A stretch of DNA of 64,000 nucleotides from NCBI GenBank assembly GCA_036768485.1, contig JAVLUZ010000273.1:252963-316962 (forward strand). Direction: 5' to 3'. The position numbers and the translations under genes are program-made. The DNA is from Mermis nigrescens (Eukaryota; Nematoda; Enoplea; Mermithida; Mermithidae). The notes under the pieces are model-generated. The model did not search any database. It had not been told where the DNA came from and saw only the letters and a program-made list of their open reading frames with translations. Positions 29,001 through 44,000 of this stretch are shown here, in pieces; position 1 is the first letter of the stretch, and every line of letters starts with the position of its first letter.

Positions 29001-32000
29001 TGATTGCGTTGATGCACTACGTCATTCATTTAAGAGGATGAAATTGATTCACAAACTACAGATCTTAGATTTCTAAAACTCATCTCACCGCTTACTATAC
29101 AATTTACCTCCACCATAAACTTTTTCAATTTTTGACATTTGAGCAATTTTGGACCCTAACCCCATAACTTTACATCTATTAAATGCCCATGCTGCCATGG
29201 ATATGAGCCTGTGCAGTGCTATAATTAAGTACGGTTTCTGATATCATTGCAAGCTATTCTTCATCTAAATTAGGACTTCAATCGGATTTGCATTCAAACC
29301 AATATTGCTACGTTATTAATATGTAAATATGTAAGACAGAAGTAAACGAACCGCTTCCAAGAATTAAATCGCATCTTAAAATGAGAAAAGCTTATATATT
29401 ATTCCGATGTTACATTTATAAAGGTCTATAGTCTGTTGACCATAAGACTTGCGAGCAGTCGATAAGCAAACGACCTTAAAATCAAGAGAATGTATATACA
29501 ATTGTATCGGAATAGGCAATTTTACCTCACATTGGCCTTGTCAACTCCCATACCAAACGATACAGTAGCGACAACTGTGGAAACTTTTCCATCCATCCAT
29601 CGCTTCTGTACGTCTGTTCTGACCTATATTTGGAAAATGCATTGCTCTCAGCACACGTCACAAGCGTATTGTCAGACCAATATTTAATATTGCACTGCAC
29701 GTATAGAGAGCAATTGAAAATATTTTGCTAGCTTAAAGCAAATAAGGTGCTAAGGAAAACGCAATAAGTATTTAATGTAATTGATTGACTGCATCACATA
29801 AAAGTATCATAATCCGGACAGCAATTATTTTACAAACTTCGAGTCTTATGTATAACATACTTATTTTGACGGATTTTATCTCCAGACAGGGATTTTTTTA
29901 GCGCCAACCCCATTTGCGCGGCCGCTAATGGTCAGCAGAGAGCGTTTGCGTAAGGAGCCTCATATTAGCGCATAAAAAGATATATAAGTATTCGGAGGCA
30001 GGCAAAACTAATAACATTTTTAGTGTTTCCCAGAAAACTGTATACAATGATCAGGAAAATTTAAGGAAAATTTTGTTTTTTTCTGCTCATACAATGAGTC
30101 TATTGTTACTGTCAACAAGACTGAACTCCCGTCATTCAGTTCATGCTCGACTAAGAACAATTTCTTCATCTGCCTTTAATTTTTGTGTGTATTATCTTCT
30201 GAATTATAAATAAGGTTGTTTAGAAGACAAACATATTACTAAAACAATTAATTTCGCTCAAAGCGCCGGAGGGGCTTCTAGTTCAAAAGTTGTTAAAATC
30301 TGTTTTTGCGATCCTTTAAGCGCAGATTGTTTTTAAGTTTTTTTCGAAAACCGTGTGGAAAATTAAAAACTTTAATTTCGAGGCTTCCAGATATGGGCCT
30401 GCTTGCATATCGAGATGTGATTTACATTTGAGTAATATTCACTCGAAAGTATTATTTTCTTAAAAAAGACTGAATGATCTGGTCTAAAACTTTGCTGCGG
30501 CAGGTTTCAATGATTTTTGATTAAATTTTTTGTGAACAATGACGAATGAGTCTGCGCGCCATGAAAAGTCTAATGTGCTTGCAGATGCAAAACATTTAGT
30601 CAGGTAGTACACAATTGCTAAACTGAAATAAAATGTAGAAAGCAAAACTAACAGTAAGATTTTGGAAGAGCTTATGGGAAAGAACGATAAGAGAATAATA
30701 ATTTCTAATTATAGTATTAATATTCATCATAAATAAACAGAAATTCGCTGATGATGAAACGAAAGATAAGCAATGGGAAATAAATATAATTTTTAACATA
30801 TTCGGCTCGAAGCGCCGAAAATTTTTCGGAAGCTTGCTAAAAATCGCTTTAAAAACCTGTATCTTTTCATCCAAAACGCTTTTGCGCATGGCACTAATGT
30901 TCAAAATTTTCCGTTAGCGCAGAACCGGTTTTCTTTGCTCTGCGCTAAACAAATCCGTGTTTCCAGATGAAGTCTGTTTTCCGTATGGTAAACAATGGTT
31001 ATGAAATAACGATAGTCCTTTAATTTAGATTTAAAATTCAAAAATTCTATTGGTTTTGTTGATTTCATTGATTTTTTCGAAACTGTTGATTTTGTCTTTC
31101 GGGTATGTCAAGTGGTCTAGTTCTGGAAAAGTGCTCCGCTCGACCATCTTGAATTTACCTTAAAGTTCGACGTACAGTACCTCATGTCTCAAACGAACTT
31201 TGGTGAAGTTTTAGATGCTCCAGTAAAATACTGGTTAAGATATGGACGTTTGTTTGAACCCATACCCTGACCACTTAGCATCCGGAAGATTCGCCTCCGA
31301 CATTTCGACCCCGATATTTCGCCCCCAGCCATTTCGCCCCTTGGATGTTTCGCCCCCAAACATTTCGCCCCTCGGATGTTTCGCCCCCAATAAATATCTC
31401 GTTATACTGTACCAATTAACTTGTCTCTGCAATTTTGCTTGCCCTAATTTTTATTATTTGCAATTACATTCCCAGAATTCGATTGACCTTCATAAGCATA
31501 TTTTTTATGTACCTAATTATAATTTCTCCCGGTCGGCAAGCAAAGACCTAATTTTTGTTTATTTAATAAAGATTTGCGGAGATTTTGGCTTGACCTTACA
31601 TAATTACATTGTCGTTGTGCATAGTAATATTTTCGAAACAGAAAATATGCGGCGATTTCGACCACAATTCGTCGCATTGTGGAGGACATTGAAAATCGAG
31701 ATTTAATCGATTATGTATCTGCGGGAATATCGTACAATTTTGAATTTCAGATTGTTCACGTTTTTATTCGACAGCATTCTTTATCTTTGTGTTTTCGTTT
31801 TACTTTGCAATTAACAGCATTGTTTTTATTTGACAATTCTGGTTTTCTTGTTGGAAATAAAAAATTAAAGCAGCAATATGGTTAAAATATGGTTAAAAAA
31901 TTGTTTAAATATGGTTAAAAAATTGTTTAAAGAAATCTAAAAATGAAAAACGAAAATATTGAAAACTTATCAAGATTTAAAATAAAAAAATTAAAAATTC

Positions 32001-35000
32001 TTTGTAGTTTATTTCAAAAAGATTGAAAACAAAAAGAAGAAGAGCGGACATTGTGTCCTTCGAATTTTGACGCTGTCCATGTATAAGGCATACTTCCGTA
32101 AATTGTACAGCTCACTTGGGGGCGAAACATCCGAGGGGCAAAATGTTTGAGGGGCGAAGCATCCGAGAGGCAAAATGTTTGGGGGCGAAAGTTTCGGGGG
32201 CGAAATGTCGGGAGCGAATATTCCCCAAACCGACCACTTACAGTACGACGTTGGAGTTTCAGCAGCTTTGAGACCTAATAACTTTCTTGATATTTTTTAT
32301 AAAGTGTGAAACTTAGCTAGCTTACACAACTTCTTGTGCTTTATTTGATAAAAATGATAATTATTACTTTTGAGCACGTCCTTAGTAGATAAATCGTATC
32401 AAAGTCAGCCAAAAAAATTCGCTCTCTAAAAAAATTTAAAGTTTCACGTTGTATAGCTCCAATAATAAAGTAATAAATGTCAAATTTGATGCACAGCATT
32501 CCTATGAGTTGTTCTTTTTAAATTTATAATTTAGGGACGCCATTTCTTCCTGTTACTTTACAATTTAAGTGTAAAGTTTACGATTTTTATAAAAAGGCAA
32601 AAAAGTGCATTTTCAATCCCATGTTGCATAAAATAACCTCATAGGAATGCTTTAAAACTACTCTCATTAGAAAGAGCATGTTTTGAACCCTCTAGAAAAG
32701 CAGATTTGATTGACTAGCGCTGTCATATAATGTCAAAAAAGAGGGCCAAAGTTGGAAGGCATTGCCACAGCAACGCATTTAATTCAAAATGCAGTTCTGC
32801 CGTTTTTTACATTAATTAAATTTTTTTATTCGTATTTAATGTTGTTAGATAACTTTTCATGCATATACGAGTCACAGGCACACATGGGCGTGGGGGGGTT
32901 TGGGGGGTATGCACCCCCCAGAAGTTGAAATACCCCCCCCTCCCAGAAATCAAAATACCCCCAGAAAAATTTTTTTGCTTTTTTAGCAATTTTTTGATGC
33001 CATTGGATAGTGCTCGATGAGAAACGTCGAAAAATGGTGTTTTTTCGCCATACGACCACTTTTAAGACCATTTTTGACCTTTAAAAATTTTTTCACCCCC
33101 CCCAGAAGTTTTTTCAGCCCCCCAGAATTTTGGTGCTGCCCACCTATGGTCACAGGTAGTGGCCCTAGAAGTAATTTTGGTATGTAGCTATAGAATGCCA
33201 CGCCGGTGACACTGGAAAAAACACTTTTCGGCAGATACTAAAATTTTAAACTCAATCAGACAAAATCCTGAAATAGCTTAAAAAGGTAATTTCAAAGCAT
33301 TTTTCTTTAAACCATACTAACTGACCAACCACCTCACTGATCAACTAACCAGTCAGCCAACTAATCAATCAATTAGTCAAACAACCAACCAACTGACTTA
33401 CAAACCAACCAACCATCTGGCCAACCAGCCAATCAACTAACTCACTAACTAACCAACCAATGGTCAACCAATCAATCAACGAACCAACCAACCAATGGTC
33501 AACCAGTCAATCAACGAACCAACCAACTAACTAACCAACCAACCAAATGCCAACCAACCACAACTGGCCTACCAACTAAACGGCCAACCAACAAACCAAC
33601 CGAATGACCAACTAAGCAGCTGGCCAACCAAACTACTAACCAACCACCAACCAACCAATTAAGCGGCCAACCAACCAATTAAGCGGCCAACCAACCAACC
33701 AGACAACCATTGGCAAGTCAATTAATCTATTGACCAAGCAATCAATCAACCTACTGGAAACAAGCAATTAGACGGCCAACCAAGCTCTGGCAAACAACCA
33801 AGCGTCAAGGCAGCTGACACGAGCATCAAGGACAGAACCCGGTGTATTTAGAAAACATAGCTACCGTAATATAATTTTTTGTTATTTTGGCTTATTTCTT
33901 CCAAGGAGTGATCTTTCGAGATGCTTGATCCTTACTTCTACACATGGGCATAGGGGGTGAGAGGGGGTATTACCCCTACCTAAAGTTTTCGGAAATCGGG
34001 TACTGTCATGCAATTTTGAGAAAAACGAAAGGTGCTGCAAGACAATTTTTGAGCTTACTACGGTAAAAAGGTCGAAAATTCTACCTGAAAATGGAAAATT
34101 ATCAAAAAAATAAAGCTTCGCACCGCGTTCTATATTACTTCCGATAACAACTAGAAACCCATAAATTGGCTAAACCTCTATAATAAGGGTTAATAAACCC
34201 AATTTACCGCATACCACATTGTACTGTATGACCGTTTCTGAATTTCATCTCCTCTGGCCACCTCTACCTCGCCTATATATGCTTACTTCCTGTTTAGGCT
34301 TGTGAATGCGAAAAGAGAAGTGTGGATTAATGTCTGATTACCTATGCTTTTAATAGCACTGGTTTGTGTCCTTATATGCTCGTGGCAACTGACCAACCAA
34401 CCAACCAACCTATTGACCAAATAACCAAGCGATTAAGCGGCCAATTATTGATAAACAAACCAATCAACTGACCAAACAAGCAACCAGCTAACCAACCAAC
34501 TAACCATTAACCTTCATGCCAGCCAACCAACCTACCAAATTACAGGCTTGGGAACCTTGACTAAGAAACCCACCCGTGGCTGGTATTGTACGGCTATTGG
34601 GTGTAACCTCTACGGCGATAGGGTCGCCAGATCAAGTTCTTGAACTGATAGTAGCAATGCCAACATGGACAAAAGCAATAACATATTGATAATTTTTTAA
34701 TAAAAAAGTTAAAACAAATATGAACTTAAAAAATGACAGAATTTGAATGTATGTAGAAATAAAAGCTGTTGTAAGGCAATGCCCCCTAACTTTGACCTAT
34801 TTTTATAGCCCTGTATGCCAGCGTTAGTCCATTAATTCCACTAATCTAGGTAGTTTAAACATGCTTTCTAATGAGAGTAGTTGTAAAACGTTTCTACAAG
34901 ATACTTTTCTGTAACGTGATATTGAAAATACCCTATTTTTAGCCTTTTTACAAAAATCATCAACTTTACCCTTCATTTATAAACTAACAGAAAGAGCTAG

Positions 35001-38000
35001 CAACTTCAAATTACAAACTCAAAAAGAACATCTTATAGAAATATTATGCATTAAATTTGACATTTATTAATTAATTATTTAAAGAGCTACATATATGTAC
35101 AAGCTAAAACTTTTAATTTTTTAGAGCGCCAATTCTGGACGACTTTGAGGCACTTTATCTACTTACAAGGTGCTCGAGATAAATTATTCTCACTTTCACT
35201 AAATAAAGCGCAAAAAGTTGTACAAGCTAGCTAAGTTTCGATTTTAATAAAAAAATATCAAGAGAGATATTAGGTCCCAAAGTTGATGAAATCTGAGTGT
35301 TGCATTGTTAGTGGTCGGGTGTAGGGTCAAACAAACGGCTGTATCTGAACGAGTATTCCACCGGAGAATCTATAACTTAACCAAAGTTCGTTTGAGACAT
35401 GTGGTGCTCTATAAATAAAATCTCAGCAAAATCCAAGATGATCGAGCAGGGAGATCTAGATCACTTGAAATGGAATGGCTCTTTCATTTTTTACAACTTG
35501 CTTGATTACAGTACTTTGTGTATATATATTTTCGTGCGGTTCTCAATTTTGACTTTTGATGATTAAATCCCAACGCTTCATACATAGTCAAGATCAGGCA
35601 TAGCCGTATTTTAAGGGTCTTAAAATCATAAATGCATAGCATAGTATGGAAATTTGCGGGGGAGGGGAACTGGAAAAAATTTTTAGGTACATTTTTTTGG
35701 GCTCAAAAACGATAGGTATGCGTCAAAAAAGAAATTTTTTACGCTTCTGATAATACTCCTTCTTTTTGAACATGAAAATATTTTTAAAAATTCGAAAAAA
35801 TATGAAAGAAATGGAGTAAATGAACAAAATGTAATCAAAAAATGAGTTTATTGCGTGAAGCGCCGAAATTTTGACACTTTTGAGCCGAAAGATCACTTAA
35901 ATGCCTGAAACCATACCTTTCCGACGATTTTTTAATCAAAAATTTTGAGAGATGAAAAAATGTATGGGGAGGGCTTAAAACCTCTAAGATCATGCATACA
36001 TACTTAAAACTCTGAACAAGGCGAAAAATTTGATAAAGAAACAATGGGGGCCAAAATCAGTAATTAAATCTCCAATGTGCTTTAAGTCATCAAAGAGCAC
36101 TGAATTGAGGTATTTCTGCTATTATACAATCATGTACATACAGTAAATGTAGCATTCAAAAGCAGAATGTAACATCCGTGATAAAACTTCACTAGCGACA
36201 GTCCATAAAAACATTGAAAAAATTTCGAAAATTTCAAAAGTACATTAAAGAAAATATAGTCAAGAAAATAATAATACATATATGGCGCAAAACGCCGAAA
36301 ATTTGAAAGTTTTGAAGCAAAAGATAGTCAAAGCCCAGTCCCAAATGCTTAAAACGGCGCATTTTCGAGGATTCTTTTTTGAAAATCAAAATTTTTGGGA
36401 GTCAAATTCCCCCTATGAGCAAGAATGGATAACTTTATCAAGAACCTTTTGTGAAAATCCAGCGTGATATGCCGCACAACTTATGTTTCGTTCGTTCAGC
36501 TTTTGAGCTAACTCGCTGCACCCATCTTTAGTCCGACAATAAACTATAGCACTGCCGTCCTTAAAAAACGGCGTAGCTTAATAGTGCATGAACAGCAATA
36601 GATGGTTATCCCCCGAAAACGCAGAAACGAGAAGTACATATAATGCAGATCAACAAACAATTTAATCACAGAACAGCGAACGCCGTTGCTTCACAGAATG
36701 GCCGACCTAAGGGTCAAACTGAGGACTTTTCTGATTAAAAATAGCCTAAAACTGGTAGAGATAAATGTTCAAATAGCGTAAAAGCAATTATATCCACTGT
36801 TTCTGGTCTATTTGAAACATATTTGCAGAAAGATTTTGATTTTTCACATCGATTTTCGGCGTTGCCTTATTTCCGCCAAAAAAATTCCCATTTTTCCATT
36901 CCGATTGACTTAGACCCCAAATCTCCACGTGCAAGTCTGCTAAACACTACAATATTCAAATTTTTACTGCGGCATACTTCGCTAAGACCATATGCACGCA
37001 TTTTGAGCGAGAGGAACTGCGTATATGGCCTAAAAATGTTTTTCTTTAAGTGTGTATGTAGCACACATACCCATAGGGCTGAGGGGGTATTACCCCCCCC
37101 CCCACAGGGGTCCAAGACTCATGTCACTATCAGACGATTTTTGGTAAAACACCTTTTGAATTTTTTAAACAATAGACAATATTTTTTTGTAAATTAGAAA
37201 ATTAAATTTTTTTAGAATTTCACGAAGTGATACAGTATTTTTGAATGTAAGCAAGAGTAAATAGACAAGCTATCACTATAAAACATGCATGTAACAGCTC
37301 AAAATTTTGGGAGGGGTGTCCTCGGCATACATGTAACGGCTAGAAATTTTGGGTAGGGGTCCCTGGCCATTTTTAGAAGGAGGAAGGTTAGCGACTGCTA
37401 ATTTTAGGCCAAAAATGGCGAAAAGCACCTAAAAATAGCCAAAAAGCGCAAGTTTTCGCCAAAAACGGGGGAAGGTGGTCAAAAATTTTCTGACTTTGAA
37501 GGGGTGCGGGGCGTAAAAGCGTTGGTGGAGGATCGCCCGAACCCCCTATTACATTTATGTTTCTCGGTATTTTTAGGGGGTAAGCGGCTCCAATGTTTGG
37601 CCAAAAGTAGCAAAAGCGTCTAAAAATAGTCAAAAAGCGCAAGTTTCCGCCAAAAATTGGGGAGGATGGGTCAGAATTTTCTGACGTTGGGGGTAGTTGG
37701 GGAGGACGTTCAACCTTGGGTGGGGAATTCCCCAACGCCCTCCTGTTACACGTATGGTTTTCGGCCATTTTAGGTAGAGGGCGTAAATGATACAAGTTTT
37801 AGGCCGAAAATCGCAAAAAGGCACCTAAAAATGCCCAAAAATGCAGGTTTCCGCCAAAAATCGATTTCGGCTCGTGCATTTATTTCTGGAGCCATGTGTT
37901 ATACAATGTTAAAATACTTTCTGGGACAAAGTGATAGCAATGTTAACGTTTTTAACAGTATTCTTCAGAAAATTTCAAAAAATTTTCGGCGCTTCGCGCA

Positions 38001-41000
38001 AAATATCGCTAATATACTGTATTTAGCTTCAAGCGGGGCATTAAACACTCCTAAATCAATCTTTGTGTATTATATGTAGGCATCTTTACGCAGATTCAAA
38101 TATCTTTTGTATCTATTTCTACTGTTTTTAAAAATTTTATGCAAAAATAAGTACTATTTAATATCTTTGCACTTTTTTTGCCGTTCAATGATAAAATTGA
38201 CTAATTTATCTTGATGTTGCATTGGATTTATAAGCGCAGTGGTGATTATTACAAGATATAATTGGCATGTTACAATTTCTGTAATATTTCTGATTTTGTA
38301 GTACAAGTTGTTTTAGCTATCCCAGTCGAGTTTTATGTGTAAATTCCCTCAAAAGCTCATAAAAATTTCGGCACTTGGCGCCGAACTAATATTATCAACT
38401 GAATTCAAATGAATAATCACATTTAGGACTGCATGCGGGTGGCAGGTCACACACTGATAGTATATAAAAATGTGTATTCAATAATATATTTATATAATAT
38501 ATCTACAAAAATTTGTCCGCTCATTCAAAGACTTTTTCAAAGATCTTTGTACATACACAAAGAAGCTCGTACAAAAAAACAAAATTGGCTAATAATAATA
38601 CACCACTTAATTTACTGGTCCCCCATTTTGGAATTTCACCCCTCCCTCAACTCTGGACCTTAAGAAACTATGGTAGGCATACATGGACTAATCGTGCAAC
38701 TTCATTAAACCCGGTATCAGTGGGAAACGGGTCAGTATCAATGGAAAATTTAGAAATTCTGAATAAATAGAAGAAAAATGATGGAAATTCATAAAAATGA
38801 CTAAATCAACTAGAAAATGGAATATGAATCCAGGAAAATACGTGAGATCCATTTGAAAATCAGCTCATCAACTAATCAATCAATGACTAACCAACCAATA
38901 ATCAGTGAAACAATCAATAATTAACCAATTAACCACTAAGCAACCAATCAACCAACCAAGCAACCATTTAGTACAAGGACAACCAACTAAATAATTGGGC
39001 AGCCGGTATCAATGGGAAGACCGGCCTTTATCCATGTATGATGGTATGTAGGTACTGATTCTGTAGCTCAAATAAGTAAACAGCTCTGCAAAATTTACAC
39101 TGAAGATTCACATTAACTAATATCATCCAAAAAGTCATTGAAAGCATTCTTTACGTAGGTGATACATATTTTCGTACAATTTCGCGAAATATATGAAATA
39201 TGTATCCCCGTGAGAAATAATTCAATGACTGTACGCGGCAGAGTATCTATTTAAGTTGATACCCATACATGCACATATGGGGGTGAGGGGGTATTACCCC
39301 CTGAAGGGTTAGCCGGACAGGTACTGTCTGACGATTTTCAGCTGATGAAACGTTTTTTTGCACCATTCTTGAGGTCAAAAGTAGTGAAACGTCAAAAATT
39401 TTCCCAGCGCTTAGCGCCAGATCAATATTTTTGAGTACTTTTTTCTACTAAAAAAGCGCCCAAAATTCATAAATTTTTACACTTTTAGTGTTAAAAGTGA
39501 TATAATGCAGTCAAAATGGAATGAAAATGCTTTTAAAATGCGATATTACTACGAAAAAACGTGTTATGGGCTATTTTGACCATTTTGATCCTTAAAACAG
39601 CAAAAAAATCGTGATCGTTAAATTTACTGCTTCGGATGTTTAGGATTTCACCCACCCTGCCGACCCTGACCTTGTGCACCTATGTTGGTACCTTAATATG
39701 AAGTTTCAAGAAGGCAGCCAAGTCTTCTTCGAATGGCTCAGGAAGCACTTCTTTGAAACGAACATCATAAAACAAATTGGGACGAAAGGCGGGAATTTTC
39801 AATTGAGCAACCGGATGTCGTAATTTCAAATAGCGACACGTTTCATCAATCACTTTGGGCGTGGCAGTTGCAGTCAATGCAATGCAGGTAACGTCGTAAA
39901 ATTTTTCGCGCAAAAGACCTATTCAGAGCAGCAAATATTTCAAAAAGCGTCAAATAAGAACGTGAGGCGATTGTCAAAAAGCATACATGCTCACAGTCCA
40001 AAGTTCTAAAGGGGGGGGGTAACCGAGTCCCCTAGGGGCGAGGAGGGGGGTGAATGATTAACTTTTGCGGCTAATTATGCTGCTGAAATGATAAGTTTGT
40101 TGACTTTTAGAATATTTTTGTCGTTCCTTACCCCCTCCACTCTCATAACCCTTGAAAACGCTTTGATTCGTCGTTTTTACTCTTCCTGCATATTCGTGAA
40201 CGATGGAATGACTTGGACTATCAAATATGCACAGAATTTTGGACAAAAAGTTTCTGAATGAATGAATGGACAGAGTAATACTCGAAAAATACTCAAAATT
40301 ATACTGCTAAGCATCGTTTGTCGCTATTTCATTACTCCAACAATAATTCTTGGTCCGAAAATGGTTGTGGGGTATGTCTTTTAAAAGTCCTGGTAGGAGG
40401 ATACCCCCATACCACCCCAGTGTGCATGTGTATCAAAAAGTGAAAAAGTCTGTCTGCAAATCGAATTAGGTCCCACTCGTTTTATAAAATACTACGATTC
40501 GCTTAGAAATGTAATACTGCACATACACTTACACGTACATTACTTGTAATTAAGTTAGACAGCGTCAAAAATATACCTAATGTGCGAGTACATACCTACT
40601 AAGGCAGCGGTAAAAATTTATCTAAGCTATCTGAACACTCAGTTCCTAATGTTCGTCTTGAGATACACTCTCTGATAATGACTTCAGCTGTAGCTAAAAA
40701 ATAGGCGGATTTAAGGGGGAGGACGGGGGGACGGCCGCCCCCCATCGGCCCAAATCAATTAGCGAGATAAAGAATGGATATATAACGGCAATGATTTTTA
40801 GCCGTCTGTAATCATAATTTCTCAAATTTTTTCGGCGCTTTGCACCGAATAATACCTATTATTGACATTTATTGACTTTCTTGGCAGTCCGGAGGCTGTA
40901 AAGTCCTATTTTTGCTCAGGAAATAGGTTTGAAAACGATTTCAAGAGCAGAAACAGCTTTTTGAGTAGTTTTCTTCTATTTTCGAGCATAACTTTGCATA

Positions 41001-44000
41001 AATTTTCGACGTTCAGGTCAAATGCTACAAATGCAGGAGATAGAGCAGTAATTCAAGCTTCTAAACGTTCTCCCGCTTTAGTTTCACAAATTTTCCGGCG
41101 GTTCGCACCACATTTTAACTTAAATCAAAAAAAATTTAATCATTTTTTCAGCAAAACTGTCGAAAATTTCAAAATTTTACAGGGAAAATGTTGCGTCGAA
41201 GCGATTTTAAACAAAAGTCGACAACACAAAACGTCGAAAAAAGCTATTTCGCACTTGAAGGGCAAATTTTTGGTCCTATTTTCAGCTGTTTTTGGAAAAG
41301 TTGGAGTACCGCCCTCCTTTTAGGAAAATCCTCCGCCACTGCAAAAAAGCCTAAGAGCATTTGCACAAGTGGCATGATTGTTACCATACCACACAGGTGA
41401 AATGTAAACCGGTGAAATGTCAAGCAGCACAAAGGGCAAAATATAAAATGCATGCTTTCACGCGACGAATAAAAACTTAAGACATTGAAGCAGTAGTGCT
41501 AGTGATCTACAGTTTCCGCATGATAAAGCAAATATAATTTTAAAGATGCTGAATCTAAGACAGTAAATTCAATGCATGAAATCGCAGCCATTCGAAACCT
41601 CAAAGAGCAGCAAATACTTAAAAGTGAAAAAGACAGAGTCGCATTCAGAGTAGGCGAAACGGCGACTGGCTTCTCACGATACATGATGTTGGGGGTTTCA
41701 ACCCCCCTCTCCCAGAAAAATAATCACCACCCGCAAAAATTTTTTCTCCCCCCAGAATTGACGATTTCTTGAAAGTTACCAAAAATATATAAAAATTTGT
41801 AGAAAAGATGCTTTTTTAAGCGTTTTTAGCTATCTATTTGCTTAAGAGTACCAAATTTTCGGCGTCCATTATACTGATGTTTTTCATTATATTTTGTTCA
41901 ATTTTCTCATATTTTTCTATTTTTTCAAAATTTTTTCATGTTTGTATGCTCCAAAAAGGTAGAACATCGTCAGAAACGCTTAAAAACGATGTTTTTGACG
42001 CGTACCTACCATTTTTTGGACCCAAAAAAGGCACTTTATAATTCCCCCAAAATTCCCGTGCTATGCACGTATGCTTCTGACCCACCAAAAGTTTCTGACA
42101 GGTATGCAAGATATATATACTGCACGACCATACATGATCTTGAAGAGAGGTTCCCCCAAAAATTTACACCCAGTCCATAATACGCGAAAAATTATCTAAA
42201 AATTCGAAGAAAAGGTGTTTTTAAGAATTTTTAGCTAGATATCTGCTCATAAGCATATAAGTTATAGAGGGGATGGGGGATCCCCCACGCAAGTCGGACG
42301 TCCCTTCCATCAATCCAAAGCCTGAAAGTTTTTGACCCCCACCCCGATTTTTGGATTTTTATCGAATTTCGGCCATTTTCGGCCAAAAATTAGAGGTCAT
42401 TTTCTCCTCTTCTCCCTAAAATTTGCCAGAAACCCCCTCCCGAAATTTCAAGCCTTCAGATGCATGCTCAAAAGTGTCAAATTTTCGGCGCTTCGCACCA
42501 TACTCACGCTTCGACTATATTTTGTTCAATTTGTACTTTTTTATTTTTTTGTTTTTATGCTCTAGAAAGATAGAGCATCGTTAGAAATGTCGAAAAACGA
42601 TGTTTTTTCACCTGCCCCCACCACCCCTCCAAAATTCCCATGCTGTGCAATTCTGTGCACGACAAACGTAGAACTTTGACATTGTTTTCAACAGAAAAGT
42701 CCAAAATTTTCGCGTTGTATACGAATTGATTTTCTATTCTGTTGACGCAGTTGCGACGAAATGGATCGCTATTCACACACAACCATACATGGGTAGCGTT
42801 CAAATTCTGAGAATCTAGAAATTTTCCAAGGCGAAAAAATTGATGTTAAGAGCAAGACATACACTCTGGAAAAATTCGAAATTTTGTGATCGCAGTGGAA
42901 AGAAACGTGTCAACAAAAATCTAAAAATCCTTTGTCCTTCAGCTAAACACCCAAAATACGTAATAAAAAACAAATCAAAGTGCAAATCTGAGGTCCACGC
43001 CCTTAGACACTTCCTTAATGTGGGCCCAGAAAAAGTGATAAAGAAACTTTGTACTTTGAAAAATACGACTAAGACACATATTAAAGCACTAAGTGCACCT
43101 AATTTCAAGTAGTCAGGCCGAAAATCGTGTCCCCAATATGAAACGCAATGCGCCTCGTCAACTACGAAGTAAGACAGCATTTTTCGTTTATGCAAATGCT
43201 TAAGAAGAGATTCAAATCGTTCCGTCGAGGCCATTTCGGGCGTGACGTAGAGCAGTTTCACACTAGGACACTTGGAATGCAAATCATCGATGACTCGCCG
43301 ACGTTCCGTAGGCGAAATTTTGCTATTAAGAGAACTGGCGTTTATTTTGAGCGAATTCAAACGTTGTACTTGGTCATTAATTAACGCGATGAGAGGAGAA
43401 AAGACGACGGTTACACCCATTTTGACGACAGCAGGCACTTGATAGCACAGCGATTTGCCTGAACCAGTTGGCATCAGAACGAAAACGTCCTTGCGATCTT
43501 AAAAAAGGCTACATTTCAATAGATTGCCTTGCCTTAGAAACATACAGGAAATTTGTGACTCCCCACTCTTGTAAAAAATTGCCATTTTAGGTGTTTTTTG
43601 GCCATTTTTGCCCAAAAATTTTAGGTCATTCCAAATGGCCGAGGGCTCCCACATAACATTTCGAGCCGATATATACATGTATGCTTAGAAGCAACTGAAG
43701 ACCGCATGAATTCAATTGACCTTATTCGATTATTGTATTACATTTGCCTAAACCCCATAAAACGAAGTAAATGCTAATGCAAATGCACTGACAGTAATCT
43801 TCACAAAGTCCACGTATTAAATTACTGATAGATTATATATACTTGAAATGAAATAGACAGTAGCACAGAAGCAGGACATTACTTGCTCTCCCCTTTGTCT
43901 GCCGCTAGAAGTGAATCGTTTTATTAAGAGCACTTAGTAATTTTGAATCACTATAACTAACTAATTTTACAATATCTGCTGCACAGTTGCGGTTAGCAGA

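Noticed and set aside
31242..31706. 154-residue plus-strand ORF
   Set aside because: It is a translation of the tandem TTTCGCCCC terminus of the MULE-like element.
33310..33830. Possible CRISPR-like or structured array
   Set aside because: Units are 4-8 bp with no unique spacers; it is a degenerate minisatellite in a eukaryotic intron.
42815..43098. Extension of the RECQL5 exon 2 frame to 42815
   Set aside because: Similarity to RecQ stops exactly at the GT donor at 43098 and resumes in exon 3.
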